A DNA stretch of 64,000 nt from Arthrobacter koreensis (GTDB lineage: Bacteria > Actinomycetota > Actinomycetes > Actinomycetales > Micrococcaceae): positions 496,001-560,000 of the forward strand of contig NZ_WACG01000002.1 of the NCBI RefSeq assembly GCF_009193255.1. Direction: 5' to 3'. A program made the position numbers and the translations under genes. Numbering within the stretch: the first letter of the stretch is position 1; every line of letters starts with the position of its first letter. Below, in pieces: positions 35,166 through 48,500 of this stretch. Under the pieces are notes generated by a model that was given only the letters and a program-made list of their open reading frames with translations, was not told where the DNA came from and ran no database searches.

Positions 35166-37319
35166 CTACAGCCCGTCCGGCGCGTCAACCCGAATGTACA
35201 CCGGATCACCCGTCCGCCGTGCGGAAAGCGCCGCCTTGGCGGACCGCATCGCCGGCGTGATCACGTTCGCATCCCCGTAGGGGAAGAAGCAGAGGGTACG
35301 CCAGCGCGGGGTGGTTTCTCCGCCGTGAGCTGGTGGTTCTTCCACCGGGGCAGGGCCCACGATCCGGGCGCTTTCGGGCAGGCCGAGCCGGGACACGAAA
35401 CTGTCCAGCCCGTCGCGGGAACCGGTCAGCTCCGCGTAGCGCACGGCGGGCGGCAGCCCCAGTTCCCGGCGGAGGGCGAGTTCGCGTTCGGCTGCTCCCG
35501 CCGGGTCCCAGCGCAGCAGGTGGCCCACGGTGGCGGTGTCGTCAGCGGTCACCACAACCACTCCCCCGTCCGATGCCGGGCGGACCAGGGCCGCTGCAGT
35601 AAGCCAGCGGCGCAGGGTTTCTTCCTGTGCCCGCAGTGACTGCCGCGAGAGCATGGCGGTCCCATCCAGCAGCAGCGCGGCGGCATAGCCCGACGGCGCC
35701 ACGGGTTCCGCGCCCGGAGTGGCGACTACCAGTGCGGGTGCATCGGGCACCTCTGCGCGGATATGGTCTCCCGCCGAGGACACCACTGTCACGGACGGGA
35801 AGGCGCGGCCGAGCTCCTCGGCGGTCCGTCCCGCTCCTGCGGTGGACGCCCGCAGCCGGAAACTTCCGCAGTGCGGACAGTGCCACCTCGGCTCCGGCCG
35901 GGCACACCACCGGCAGGCGGGCGGCGAGTTGCGTCCGGACTGCGCCAGCGGCCCCTGGCACTGCCGGCAGCGGGCCGGCTCCCTGCAGTCCTGGCAGGAC
36001 AGGGCCGGGGAGAAACCCGTCCGGGCCACCTGCACCAGCACCGGGCCGCGCTTGAGTCCGTCCTGGGCGGCCTTCCAGGCCGCATGCGGAATCCTGGCCC
36101 GGGCGGCCAGCGGGTCCCGCTCCAGGTTGAAGGTGTCCCCCGTACTCATCACCCGTGCCGTTGAGGCACGCACCAGGGCCCGCTCAGCATCCAGGGCAGC
36201 CGCCCAGCCGGACTCGATCAGCCGCTGCGCTTCGGTGCTTCGGGTATGGGAAGCAACGAGCATTCCCGCGCCCGCGGCCTCGGCCCGGAGCAGCAGGACG
36301 TCGCGGGCATGCTGGTACGGCGCGCGCTGCTCGGCATGCAGGTCGTCGGCGTCATCCCAGATGCAGACAAGGCCCAGGTTTGCCACCGGCGCGTAGGCGG
36401 CGGAACGGGTGCCCACCGCCACGGACGCGTCGCCGTAAAGCAGCTGCAGGAAACTGCGGTACCTGGGGGTGGGACCGTCCTCCCCGGTCAGGCGCACCGC
36501 GGTGTCCGCGGGCACCCTCTCCTGCAACGCGTCCATCACACGCGCCAGGTCCTTCTGGTCCGGTACAACTACGACGGCGCCACGGCCGGAGAGCACGGTG
36601 GCCTCCACTGCGGCAGCTATTTCACGCGGCCAGGCGTCGGGACCGTAGCCGCGGAGGGAACTCAGCACGGCCCGCGGACTGTGGCCGGCTGCGAGGTGGC
36701 TCAGGAAACGCGGGCCGTGCGCGTACCGCCGGAACGGGTTTTGCTCCGATTGCGTGGGTTCGGGAACAGCCTCGGACGTCCCGGAGCGGTCTGCCGGTTT
36801 TTCTGCGGATCCCGTTCCGGCTCCGGCGCCGGGAACCCGGCCTGCGAACTCTTTTTCAACGCGCGCTACCCGCGGCGGAACGGCCACCCTCAGCACGTCG
36901 TGGACGGATCCGGCATAGCGTGCCGCAACTGACTGGGCCAAGCCGAGGACTTCGGGGCTAAGCACGGGGACCGGTGAAACCACCTTGCCCAGGTTCACCA
37001 GCCGGGCGGTCGTATCCGTCGATGCAAGCCGCTCAATCAGGAAACCGGCGAGTTCCTGCCCGCCGAAGCGGACCTTGACGCGCACGCCCGGAGACGCTGC
37101 ATCGCTGAGCTCCGCTGGCACCAGGTAATCAAAGGGACGGTCCAGGTGCGGCAGCGGGGAGTCGAGCAGCACCCGGGCGATGGGCAGCTCCGGTGCCGGC
37201 TGGGACTTCCCGACCGGCGCTGCGGGCGGACTAAAGCCGTGCAGCAGGGAGAGCTGCACGGCTTCCTCCGCTGGAGCGTGCCCTTCCCGGGGCGCACGCT
37301 GCGGCGGATGCTCCCCCAT
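35166..37319 (-). CDS. priA: Primosomal protein N' (PriA), helicase motifs degenerate
   Basis: 717 residues. The N-terminal PriA DNA-binding domain (about 45-150, including PLPHLDRPFDYLVPAEL) and the zinc domain with eight cysteines (CQDC, CRQC, CRWC, CPHC; near 455-510) are intact. The helicase core is not: no GxTGSGKT Walker A precedes VVVVPDQKDLARVMDALQ, and the DEEH box is WDDADDLHAEQ. This loss is typical of actinobacterial PriA, so the protein probably acts structurally in replication restart and not as an ATP-driven helicase. It starts four bases after metK and ends a long minus-strand series. Confidence 0.92.
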   Translation of the reverse strand: MGEHPPQRAPREGHAPAEEAVQLSLLHGFSPPAAPVGKSQPAPELPIARVLLDSPLPHLDRPFDYLVPAELSDAASPGVRVKVRFGGQELAGFLIERLASTDTTARLVNLGKVVSPVPVLSPEVLGLAQSVAARYAGSVHDVLRVAVPPRVARVEKEFAGRVPGAGAGTGSAEKPADRSGTSEAVPEPTQSEQNPFRRYAHGPRFLSHLAAGHSPRAVLSSLRGYGPDAWPREIAAAVEATVLSGRGAVVVVPDQKDLARVMDALQERVPADTAVRLTGEDGPTPRYRSFLQLLYGDASVAVGTRSAAYAPVANLGLVCIWDDADDLHAEQRAPYQHARDVLLLRAEAAGAGMLVASHTRSTEAQRLIESGWAAALDAERALVRASTARVMSTGDTFNLERDPLAARARIPHAAWKAAQDGLKRGPVLVQVARTGFSPALSCQDCREPARCRQCQGPLAQSGRNSPPACRWCARPEPRWHCPHCGSFRLRASTAGAGRTAEELGRAFPSVTVVSSAGDHIRAEVPDAPALVVATPGAEPVAPSGYAAALLLDGTAMLSRQSLRAQEETLRRWLTAAALVRPASDGGVVVVTADDTATVGHLLRWDPAGAAERELALRRELGLPPAVRYAELTGSRDGLDSFVSRLGLPESARIVGPAPVEEPPAHGGETTPRWRTLCFFPYGDANVITPAMRSAKAALSARRTGDPVYIRVDAPDGL

Positions 37320-37323
37320 GGCG

Positions 37324-38550
37324 CTAGGCGTTAAACCAGCGGCGCAGTTCCTCGACCTTATCGAGGCGTTCCCAGGTAAAGCCTTCGTCCTCGCGGCCGA
37401 AGTGCCCGTGGGCGGCAGTCTTCTGGTAGATGGGCCGCTTGAGGTCCAGTGCGTTGATAATGCCCAGCGGACGCAGGTCGAAGACCTCGTTGATGGCCTG
37501 GGAGATGCGCATCGGGTCTACGGTCTCCGTGCCGAACGTCTCGACGTAGATGCCAACCGGGCGGGCCATGCCAATGGCGTAGGCAATCTGGATTTCGGCC
37601 CGGCGTGCGAGTCCGGCAGCCACCACGTTCTTCGCAACCCAGCGCATGGCGTAGGCAGCGGACCGGTCCACCTTGCTCGGGTCCTTGCCGGAGAAGGCGC
37701 CCCCGCCGTGGCGGGAGAACCCGCCGTAGGTGTCCACAATGATCTTGCGGCCGGTGAGGCCGGCATCGCCCACGGGACCGCCAATGACAAACGGACCGCC
37801 CGGGTTGATGATGTGGCGCACCCCGGAGGTGTCCAGTTCGGCTCCGGCGAGCACGGGATTGACCACGAACTCAACCATGTCGCGGTGCAGCTGGCCCTGG
37901 TCCAGGTCCGCAGCGTGCTGGGTGGAGACGACGACGGAGTCCACGGAGACCGGCCGGTCGCCGTCGTAGCCAATGGTGACCTGGGTCTTGCCGTCCGGAC
38001 GCAGGTACGGCAGCGTGCCGTCCTTGCGCACCTGGGTCAGGCGTTCAGAGAGCCGGTGCGCCAGCCAGATGGGCGTGGGCATCAGGACACTGGTCTCATC
38101 GCTGGCGAAACCGAACATGATGCCCTGGTCGCCGGCGCCCTGGGCGTCCAAGGGGTCCACGGCATCGCCGGAACGGTTCTCCACCGAGTTGAAGACGCGG
38201 GAAGCGATCTCCGGTGACTGCTGGCCGATCGAGACGGAGACACCGCAGCGTGCGCCGTCGAAGCCGTTGGCCGAGGAGTCGTAGCCGATGTCCAGGATGG
38301 TGTCCCGGACCAGCTGCGGGATTTCCACATAGCCTTCGGTGGTAACCTCGCCGGCAACGTGGACCAGGCCGGTGGTCACAAGCGTCTCCACGGCAACGCG
38401 GGATTCGGGGTCCGCCTTGAGCAGGCCGTCGAGGATCGCGTCACTGATCTGGTCACAGATCTTGTCCGGATGGCCTTCGGTCACCGACTCGGAGGTGAAC
38501 AGCCGCAGGGCACTTGGTTCGGCAGGGGCAGTCGTATTGCTGGAAGTCAC
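37324..38550 (-). CDS. metK: S-adenosylmethionine synthetase
   Basis: 408-residue enzyme forming SAM from methionine and ATP. It begins with a short tail followed by [20 protein letters not shown] (19-38). The signature [12 protein letters not shown] (about 137-148) and the phosphate loop [19 protein letters not shown] (near 279-297) are intact. The start is GTG at 38548-38550. No SAM riboswitch is seen in the 41 bases before it, so control probably comes from the upstream operon. Confidence 0.97.
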   Translation of the reverse strand: MTSSNTTAPAEPSALRLFTSESVTEGHPDKICDQISDAILDGLLKADPESRVAVETLVTTGLVHVAGEVTTEGYVEIPQLVRDTILDIGYDSSANGFDGARCGVSVSIGQQSPEIASRVFNSVENRSGDAVDPLDAQGAGDQGIMFGFASDETSVLMPTPIWLAHRLSERLTQVRKDGTLPYLRPDGKTQVTIGYDGDRPVSVDSVVVSTQHAADLDQGQLHRDMVEFVVNPVLAGAELDTSGVRHIINPGGPFVIGGPVGDAGLTGRKIIVDTYGGFSRHGGGAFSGKDPSKVDRSAAYAMRWVAKNVVAAGLARRAEIQIAYAIGMARPVGIYVETFGTETVDPMRISQAINEVFDLRPLGIINALDLKRPIYQKTAAHGHFGREDEGFTWERLDKVEELRRWFNA

Positions 38551-38591
38551 GGGTTTACTCTACTTCGTTCCGGGGACAGTCCCCGCCTGGG

Positions 38592-39857
38592 TCAGGACGT
38601 GGCGTGCAGGGCCGGGGAGCCGGCCAGTTCAGCGGCGATCCGCTGGACGAGATGCCGGGCGATCTCTGCCTTGCTCCCGGTGAGGGCAGGCGGTTCGGCG
38701 GCCGGGTCATCCTTCGGTGAGAGAATCCTCACCTCGGTGCTGTCCTGCCCAAACACCAGCGCACGGCCCACCTGGTTGAGGACCAGCAGGTCGGAGCCCT
38801 TCCGCTCGAGTTTGCGGCGGCCGTATTCGAGGACGGATCCGCTGTCATCGCCTGTTTCGGCGGCGAAACCGACAATCAGGGAGGGCCCGGATCCGGAAGC
38901 GGAGCGGTTCTGCACGGTCTCAGCCAGGATGTCCGGGTTGCGCACCAGCGTGATTACCGGATCCGCGCCGTCGTCGCGCTTCTTGATTTTGGTGTCTGCG
39001 TTCTCTCCCGGCCGGAAATCCGCCACGGCGGCGGACATGACCAGGACATCCGTGGACTTCGCCGCCTCGTGGACGGCGTCGCGAAGTTCCAGGGCGGTTT
39101 CAACCTGCACCAGGTCAACGCCCTGGGGCGGGGGAACCTCAAGGTGGGCCGCGATGAACCGCACCTGGGCCCCTTCGGCAAGGGCGGCGGCGGCGATGGC
39201 TGCACCCTGCTTTCCGGATGACCTGTTGCCCAGGAAACGAACGGGATCCAGGGGTTCCCGGGTGCCTCCCGCGGTGACGGTGACCCGGCGGCCCGCGAGC
39301 AGGCCCGCTGCCGGCGCGGATCCGGTGGGAGCTTGTCCCGCCGCTGCCAGCGCGGCGGCAAAAATATCTTCCGGCTCCGGAAGCCGTCCCGGGCCCGAGT
39401 CCTTGCCGGTCAGGCGGCCGGAAGCGGGGTCCATGACAACGGCGCCGCGGGAGCGAAGGGTGGCGACGTTGGCCTGCGTGGCCGCATGGTTCCACATCTC
39501 GGTATGCATGGCCGGGGCGAAGAACACCGGTCCGCGTGCCATCAGCAGCGTGTTGGTGAGCAGGTCGGAGGCCAGGCCGGCCGCGGCCCTGGCCAGCAGG
39601 TCCGCGGTGGCCGGTGCCACCACGATCAGGTCGGCTTCATGGCCGAGCCGGACGTGGTTGACGGTATCCACGGCGTCGAACACCGTGGTGCTGACGGGAT
39701 GCCCGGAAAGTGCTTCCCAGGTGGCGATGCCCACGAACCGGGTGGAAGCCTCGGTGGGCACCACCTGGACGCTGTGGCCGGCTTCGGTGAACAGGCGCAG
39801 CAGCAAGGCTGCCTTGTAGGCAGCAATACCGCCGCCCACCCCCAGGACAATGCGCAC
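38592..39857 (-). CDS. coaBC: Bifunctional CoaBC (phosphopantothenoylcysteine decarboxylase/synthase)
   Basis: 421-residue bifunctional enzyme of coenzyme A synthesis. The N-terminal flavin-dependent CoaC domain begins MRIVLGVGGGIAAYKA and contains PAMHTEMW with the catalytic-site region. The CoaB half starts near residue 190 with GRRVTVTAGGTREPLDPVRF and has the nucleotide-binding FLGNRSSGKQG, a SAAVADFRP segment and the dimer-loop KIKK. The start is GTG at 39855-39857, about 30 bases after rpoZ. The order gmk-rpoZ-coaBC-metK-priA is conserved in actinobacteria. Confidence 0.95.
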   Translation of the reverse strand: MRIVLGVGGGIAAYKAALLLRLFTEAGHSVQVVPTEASTRFVGIATWEALSGHPVSTTVFDAVDTVNHVRLGHEADLIVVAPATADLLARAAAGLASDLLTNTLLMARGPVFFAPAMHTEMWNHAATQANVATLRSRGAVVMDPASGRLTGKDSGPGRLPEPEDIFAAALAAAGQAPTGSAPAAGLLAGRRVTVTAGGTREPLDPVRFLGNRSSGKQGAAIAAAALAEGAQVRFIAAHLEVPPPQGVDLVQVETALELRDAVHEAAKSTDVLVMSAAVADFRPGENADTKIKKRDDGADPVITLVRNPDILAETVQNRSASGSGPSLIVGFAAETGDDSGSVLEYGRRKLERKGSDLLVLNQVGRALVFGQDSTEVRILSPKDDPAAEPPALTGSKAEIARHLVQRIAAELAGSPALHATS

Positions 39858-39890
39858 GCCTGTCCTACCTCCTAGCCGTGGATCAGTGCC

Positions 39891-40151
39891 TTACTCGGCG
39901 GTTTCGTTGGCGCGGACTACCAGCATGCCGTCGTTGATCTCGCGCAGAGCGATGGACAGCGGCTTTTCGTTGAGCTTGGTTTCCACCAGCGGGCCAACGT
40001 ACTCGAACAGGCCTTCGTGCAGCTGGGAGTAGTAGGCGTTGATCTGGCGGGCGCGCTTGGCGCCGTAGATGACCAGGGCGTACTTGGAATCAGCGGCCGT
40101 CAGCAGGTCGTCGATCGGCGGGTTGATGATGCCTTCAGGCTGGGTAGACAA
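39891..40151 (-). CDS. rpoZ: RNA polymerase omega subunit
   Basis: 86-residue omega subunit that helps fold and attach the beta' subunit. It contains the family core [20 protein letters not shown] and [12 protein letters not shown], and ends in a short acidic tail. The start appears to be TTG at 40149-40151, supported by GGAG seven bases upstream; no ATG or GTG gives the conserved N-terminus. It lies between gmk and coaBC, the standard order. Confidence 0.95.
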   Translation of the reverse strand: MSTQPEGIINPPIDDLLTAADSKYALVIYGAKRARQINAYYSQLHEGLFEYVGPLVETKLNEKPLSIALREINDGMLVVRANETAE

Positions 40152-40190
40152 AAGATCTCCAAAGTTTTCGTGCGGATCAAGAACAGCAGC

Positions 40191-40760
40191 TCAGCGTTGG
40201 CGAGGGCTGATCCCCATGAGTGAAACGAGCTCTGCTGCAGCCCGCTGAACGTCATCATTGATGACAGTGTGATCGAACTCGGGCTCGGCAGCAAGTTCCA
40301 GTTTAGCGGTTTCCAGGCGCCGCTGCTGCTCTTCTGGTGTTTCCGTGCCCCGGCCCACCAGGCGGCGGACCATTTCGTCCCAGGACGGCGGTGCCAGGAA
40401 GACGAAATTCGCTTCCGGCATTGATTCCTTGACCTGCCGCGCGCCCTGCAGGTCAATCTCCAGCAGGACCGACCGGCCTTCCGCCATGGCGGCCTCAACT
40501 GTGCGGCGCAGCGTCCCGTACCGGTTGTGTCCGTGCACCACGGCCCACTCGAGCATTTGGCCTTCGGAGACCAGGTCGTCGAACTCCTCGGCCGTCACGA
40601 AGAAGTAGTGCACGCCGTTTTCCTCGCCCGGGCGCGGGGCGCGGGTGGTGGCGGACACCGAGAGCCAGACCTCGGGATAGTTATCCCGGATGTAGGTGGA
40701 CACCGTGCCTTTACCAACGGCGGTGGGACCTGCCAGAACTGTCAGCCGCGGTTGCGACAC
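40191..40760 (-). CDS. gmk: Guanylate kinase
   Basis: 189-residue kinase converting GMP to GDP. P-loop GPTAVGKGT (11-19), GMP-binding [19 protein letters not shown] (37-55) and the lid region [13 protein letters not shown] are complete. The start is GTG at 40758-40760. The gene follows mihF and precedes rpoZ. It supplies purine nucleotides next to the pyrimidine operon upstream on the same strand, though a hairpin separates the two groups. Confidence 0.97.
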   Translation of the reverse strand: MSQPRLTVLAGPTAVGKGTVSTYIRDNYPEVWLSVSATTRAPRPGEENGVHYFFVTAEEFDDLVSEGQMLEWAVVHGHNRYGTLRRTVEAAMAEGRSVLLEIDLQGARQVKESMPEANFVFLAPPSWDEMVRRLVGRGTETPEEQQRRLETAKLELAAEPEFDHTVINDDVQRAAAELVSLMGISPRQR

Positions 40761-40821
40761 GTAGACCTCACTTGTTTAGGGAACAGGTCCGACGCCGCCG
40801 CAGCCGCTTGGGGCGGCCGGC

Positions 40822-41139
40822 TTAGTCGGACTCCAGTAATTCGATCAGCGCCTTGCGCTGGTGGACACCAAGGCCCCTCACCCGGCGGGTGGGGGCAATG
40901 CCCACGGTAGCCATTATTCCAGCTGCGCGACGTTCCCCCACACCAGGCAGTGCGCGCAGCAGGTCTACGACCTTCAGCCGGCCCACTGCTTCCTCGGAAG
41001 CGCGGGAGACGATGACCTCCTCGACCGAGAGTTCACCGGATTTGATCTTGGACTTGATCTCCGCCCGCACCGTGCGGGCGGCGGTGGCCTTTTCCCGCGC
41101 CCTGGTGCGCTCGGCTTCAGTCAGTGGTTTGAGGTTCAA
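40822..41139 (-). CDS. mihF: Integration host factor, actinobacterial type (mIHF)
   Basis: 105-residue nucleoid-associated DNA-binding protein, unrelated in sequence to the alpha/beta IHF of proteobacteria. It begins MNLKPLTEAERTRAREKATA. A basic N-terminal helix is followed by a helix-two-turn-helix DNA-binding region with LLRALPGVGERRAAGIMATV and RRVRGLGVHQRKAL. I choose TTG at 41137-41139, which has GGGAGAG upstream and gives exactly the normal family length. It precedes gmk, the typical mihF-gmk order in this phylum. Confidence 0.93.
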   Translation of the reverse strand: MNLKPLTEAERTRAREKATAARTVRAEIKSKIKSGELSVEEVIVSRASEEAVGRLKVVDLLRALPGVGERRAAGIMATVGIAPTRRVRGLGVHQRKALIELLESD

Positions 41140-41219
41140 TTGGCTCTCCCGGGCGAAGACTGACCGCCCGTCAAACTGGTTGTGACCGGCGGCTTTGCGG
41201 TTTCTTGGGCTAGGGTCCG

Positions 41220-41248
41220 AACCTATCCGCACTGTGCGGGCAATGCAA
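41220..41248 (-). promoter_or_regulatory. Candidate promoter for mihF-gmk group
   Basis: On the minus strand TTGCAT (41243-41248), a 17-base spacer, then TAGGTT (41220-41225), about 80 bases before the mihF start. It lies directly after the pyr operon hairpin, so a new transcript could begin here. Confidence 0.35.
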
Positions 41249-41249
41249 T

Positions 41250-41280
41250 GGAAACCGGTACGTAAGACGTACCGGTTTCC
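41250..41280 (-). terminator. Long hairpin at end of pyr operon
   Basis: Perfect 14-bp stem GGAAACCGGTACGT / ACGTACCGGTTTCC with a 3-base loop, starting one base after the pyrF stop. The T tract after it is weak (ATTGCATT), so termination may be partial. Confidence 0.75.
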
Positions 41281-41281
41281 A

Positions 41282-42137
41282 CTATGGCTGCGGAAGGCCG
41301 TCCAGCGTGCGGGCGGCGGCTTCGCGCAGTGCGCTGCGGTCCGGGCCCGCCTTGAGGATGTCCCGGCTGGAGGTGGCCAGTACGTTCGCGTAGGCCGCAC
41401 CGAAGGTGATCCGCAGGTCTTCGCCCGTTGCGCCCTGCGCCCCGAGGCCCGGGGCAAGGATGGGCGCGTTGGCTGCGGCCAGGTCGATGCGCAGGTCAGC
41501 CAGGGCGGAACCGACAGTTGCTCCGATTACCAGTCCGGTGGAGCCCAGCGTCCGCGCCCCTGCATTTTCGGCGGCAGCGGCATCGACAATCCGGGCTGCC
41601 ACCGAGCGGTCCGAGCCGACGTGCTGCACCGACGCGCCTTCCGGGTTGGAGGTCAGTCCCAGGACGAAGACTCCCCTTCCGGTCGCGGCAGCGAGGTCCA
41701 GGGCGGGCCGCAGCGATTCATATCCCAGGTAGGGGCTCAGGGTGACTGAGTCCGCTGCCAGCGGCGATCCGTCCCGCAGCCAGGCGTCGGCATAGGCGGC
41801 CATGGTGGAGCCGATGTCTCCCCGCTTGGCATCAGCGATGGAGAGGACGCCCGCCTCGGTGCAGGCGGCCAGCAGCCGTTCAAGCACGGCCATGCCGGCG
41901 GAGCCGTGGCGTTCAAAGAGCGCCACCTGCGGCTTGACGGCAGCAGCCTGCTCCCCCACCGCCTCCAGGACGGTCAGCGAGAAGCGTTCGAGCCCGGCGG
42001 CGTCGTCGTTCAGTCCCCAGGCGGCCAGCAGGCCGGGATGGGGGTCGATGCCGGCGCACAGCGGGCCGCGCGTGTCCATCGCTGCCCGCAGGCGCGCACC
42101 AAAGGGTGCGTGCCTGCGGGCAGCGTCGGTGCCGTGC

Positions 42138-42145
<8 letters not shown>
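41282..42145 (-). CDS. pyrF: Orotidine 5'-phosphate decarboxylase
   Basis: About 287 residues; last step of UMP synthesis. Type-2 OMP decarboxylase features are present: [16 protein letters not shown] near the N-terminus, [12 protein letters not shown], the catalytic [18 protein letters not shown] and the phosphate-site [10 protein letters not shown]. The start is uncertain. A TTG at 42143-42145 overlaps the carB end by eight bases and keeps the FGARL helix; the next in-frame ATG would delete about 22 residues. No good ribosome binding site is visible, so translation probably depends on carB. It is the last gene of the pyrimidine operon. Confidence 0.92.
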
Positions 42146-45433
<3,288 letters not shown>

Positions 45434-45434
<1 letters not shown>

Positions 45435-46612
45435 TAGCGGGATTCCTTGTTCTTGCTGGAGGCCATCAGGTCGACGAAGCGGTCGAAGAGGTAGGCGGAG
45501 TCGTGGGGGCCGGCAGCGGCTTCGGGGTGGTACTGGACCGAGAATGCGGGGATGTCCAGGCAGGCGAGGCCTTCCACCACGTTGTCGTTGAGGCTGATGT
45601 GGCTCACTTCCACCGTGCCGAAGCGCGCTTCGGGAGCGGTGACGGGACCGTCCAGCGGTGCGTCGACGGCGAAGCCATGGTTCTGGGAGGTGATTTCAAC
45701 CTTGCCGGTGCGGCGGTCCAGGACCGGCTGGTTGATGCCGCGGTGGCCGTAGGGCAGCTTGTAGGTGCCGAACCCGAGGGCGCGGCCCAGGATCTGGTTG
45801 CCGAAGCAGATACCGAAGAACGGGGTGCCGGTGTCCAGCACGTCACGCAGCAGCTTCACCTGGTTGTCGGCGGTGGCGGGGTCGCCGGGGCCGTTGGACA
45901 TGAAGACGCCGTCAGGGTTCAGGGCCCGCACGTCTTCCAGCGTGGCCGAGGCGGGCAGCACGTGCACGCGGACCCCGCGTTCGGCGAAGCGCACCGGGGT
46001 CATGGACTTAATCCCAAGGTCCAGGGCGGCCACGGTGAAGAGCGGCTCGCCGTCCCAGCCGTGCGCGGAGGGCTCGACGACGTAGCTTGCCTCGATGCTC
46101 ACTTCCTCGGCAAGGCGGGAACCGGCCATTGACTCCTGCGCGCGGACTTCAGCGAGCAGCTCGGCGTCGCTGCGCAGGGCAGCCTCACCGGAGAAGATGC
46201 CGGCCTTCATGGCACCTCGCTCGCGCAGGTGGCGGGTGATGGCACGGGTGTCGACTCCGGAGATGCCAACCACGCCCTGGGCTGCGAGGTCCTCGTCCAG
46301 GGTCCGCTCGGAGCGCCAGTTCGAGGGCTTCCGGGCGGCGTCGCGGACAATGTAGCCGGCAACCCAGATGCGCCGGGACTCGGCGTCGTCGGTATTCACG
46401 CCGGTGTTGCCGATGTGCGGTGCCGTCTGGACAACCAGCTGCCGGGCGTAGGAGGGGTCAGTAATGGTCTCCTGGTAGCCGGTCATGCCGGTGGCGAAGA
46501 CAGCCTCTCCCAGTGCGGTGCCGGTGGCTCCGTAGCTGCGGCCGCGGAAACTGCGGCCGTCCTCCAGCATGAGGACAGCTGTTCTCGGGGCGGGGGTTTG
46601 GTTCACTGTCAC
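45434..46612 (-). CDS. carA: Carbamoyl-phosphate synthase small subunit
   Basis: 392-residue glutaminase subunit that supplies ammonia to CarB. The N-terminal domain has [19 protein letters not shown]; the class I amidotransferase domain carries the nucleophile Cys in [12 protein letters not shown] and the His/Glu pair in SVQYHPEA. The start is GTG at 46610-46612, overlapping the upstream PH-like gene as GTGA; the stop overlaps carB. Confidence 0.97.
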
Positions 46613-47124
46613 AGTTGTTCCTCGCTAGATGTTGCTGATTCCGGGCCCAGCGCCTTGATCGCCGAAACCAGGGGGTTCTTGTGGTCGGCCGCCCGGGTGC
46701 GGAACCCGGTGTCGACCCGCTTGGGTCCGAGCTGCCAGGTCACCATGACCAGGCCCTCCTTCTCCACGAATTTTCCTGCCATCCCGCGTTCCAGGCGCAC
46801 ATCGCGCAGGTCTTCCCGCGGGATCCAGACATCCGGTGCGCCCTTGCGTGCGAACAGCAGGCCTTCGTCGAAGACCGCGGCGGTCGCCACTGACTTGACG
46901 CCCATGCCGTAGACCGCAAGGCGGTCCAGCCAGTCGCCGGCGGTAGTGGTGGCGACGTATTGTCCGTCAGCCTCGAACCGGGGCAGCTCCAGGTCTTCGG
47001 GAAGCGGCCGGGGCCGGGGAATGTCCGCCTGGCGCTGGCGGCGTCCCCGCCAGCCGACGGCGAACAGGGTGAGCACAATGGCGGCGGCGGCCAGGACCGC
47101 GACGAGGAAGATCAGCCAATCCAT
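46609..47124 (-). CDS. PH-like-domain membrane-anchored protein in pyr operon
   Basis: 171 residues with one N-terminal membrane segment (about 3-24, [20 protein letters not shown]), a basic stop-transfer GWRGRRQRQ and a cytoplasmic beta-rich domain (about 50-150) resembling bacterial PH-like proteins found at this spot in actinobacterial pyr operons. No catalytic motif is seen. The ATG at 47122-47124 lies 13 bases inside the pyrC end, and the stop overlaps carA, so it is strictly coupled to both. The function is unknown; membrane tethering of the CarAB/PyrBC enzymes is one speculative idea. Confidence 0.8.
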   Translation of the reverse strand: MDWLIFLVAVLAAAAIVLTLFAVGWRGRRQRQADIPRPRPLPEDLELPRFEADGQYVATTTAGDWLDRLAVYGMGVKSVATAAVFDEGLLFARKGAPDVWIPREDLRDVRLERGMAGKFVEKEGLVMVTWQLGPKRVDTGFRTRAADHKNPLVSAIKALGPESATSSEEQL

Positions 47125-48500
47125 GGAGTCTCCTCTGCTGCTGCGGCACGGGGGCCGTTTAGTGCTCCGTCCAGGACGGTGGGGTGGCCGGCGAAGAAAG
47201 CGGCACGGACCATTCCGGGCAGTTCCAGCCCTGCATAAGGACTGTTCTTGCCCATGGTTGCCATCTTATGGGGGTCCACGGTGCGCCGCGCAGCCGGGTC
47301 TACCAATATGACGTTTGCCGGTTCACCGGTTTCCAGCGGCCTTCCCTGTGTTGCTACGCGTCCGATCCTGGCCGGAGTGGCAGAAGTCACCCGTGCGAAG
47401 CCTTCCCAGTCCATCAGTCCGGTTTCGATCATGGTTGCCTGCACCACGGACAGCGCCGTTTCAAGTCCGGTCATGCCCATCGCAGCCTGCGCCCACTCGC
47501 ATTCCTTGTGCTCGCTGGGGTGCGGTGCGTGGTCGGTGCCGACGATGTCGATGGTGCCGTCGGCAAGCCCGCGGCGCAGGGCCTCGACGTCGGATTCCGT
47601 GCGCAGCGGCGGGTTCACCTTGTACACGGGGTCGTAGCTGCGGACGGCCTCGTCGGTGAGCAGCAGGTGGTGCGGGGTGACCTCGGCGGTCACGTTGATG
47701 CCGCGCTCCTTGGCCCATCGGATAATCTCCACGGACCCGGCGGTAGACACGTGGCACACATGCAGCCGTGAGCCGGTGTGCTGGGCCAAGAGCACGTCGC
47801 GGGCAATGATTGATTCCTCGGCCACGGCGGGCCATCCGGGCAGGCCCAGGACTGCGCTGACTTCACCCTCGTGCATCTGCGCCCCGTCGGTCATACGGGG
47901 TTCCTGTGCGTGCTGGGCCACGACGCCGTCGAACGCCTTGACGTATTCGAGCGCGCGGCGCATCAGCACCGGGTCATGGACGCACATGCCGTCGTCGGAG
48001 AACACCCGGACACGGGCACGCGAGTCGGCCATGGCACCAAGCTCGGCCAGCCGCTCGCCCTGCAGGCCCACGGTGACGGCGCCCACCGGGCGCACGTCCA
48101 CCCAGCCGGACTTCAGGCCCAGGCTGTAGACCTGTTCCACGACGCCGGCGGTGTCCGCCACCGGATTGGAGTTGGCCATGGCGTGGACGGCGGTGAAACC
48201 CCCCAGGGCCGCTGCCCGGGTTCCGGTCTCTACCGTCTCGGCGTCCTCCCGTCCGGGTTCGCGGAGGTGGGTGTGCAGGTCCACCATGCCGGGCAGCGCC
48301 ACCAGGCCGTGGGCGTCGATGGTCAGTGCGCCTTCGGGCGCGTCGAGTCCCTGGCCCACGGCGGCGATGACGCCGTCCCGGATCAGCAGGTCGGCCTGTT
48401 CCTTGCCCAGCAGCGAGGCGCCGCGGAGCAGGTACGTTCCGGTGGAAGAAAGCTTCGGGGAATCCGCGGGGGCGGGCTTGGCGGGGATTGCTGTAGTCAC
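47112..48500 (-). CDS. pyrC: Dihydroorotase
   Basis: 462-residue zinc amidohydrolase that cyclises N-carbamoyl-aspartate to dihydroorotate. Metal ligands are visible in [10 protein letters not shown] (74-83), with [17 protein letters not shown] and the catalytic Asp region [13 protein letters not shown]. This is the class I (PyrC/AllB-like) form. The N-terminal tail of about 20 residues is longer than in many homologues. The start is GTG at 48498-48500, overlapping pyrB as GTGA. It sits in the normal place after pyrB. Confidence 0.96.
   Translation of the reverse strand: MTTAIPAKPAPADSPKLSSTGTYLLRGASLLGKEQADLLIRDGVIAAVGQGLDAPEGALTIDAHGLVALPGMVDLHTHLREPGREDAETVETGTRAAALGGFTAVHAMANSNPVADTAGVVEQVYSLGLKSGWVDVRPVGAVTVGLQGERLAELGAMADSRARVRVFSDDGMCVHDPVLMRRALEYVKAFDGVVAQHAQEPRMTDGAQMHEGEVSAVLGLPGWPAVAEESIIARDVLLAQHTGSRLHVCHVSTAGSVEIIRWAKERGINVTAEVTPHHLLLTDEAVRSYDPVYKVNPPLRTESDVEALRRGLADGTIDIVGTDHAPHPSEHKECEWAQAAMGMTGLETALSVVQATMIETGLMDWEGFARVTSATPARIGRVATQGRPLETGEPANVILVDPAARRTVDPHKMATMGKNSPYAGLELPGMVRAAFFAGHPTVLDGALNGPRAAAAEETPWIG

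Noticed and set aside
38551-38591. SAM riboswitch upstream of metK
   Set aside because: The gap to coaBC is only 41 bases, too small for a known SAM riboswitch.
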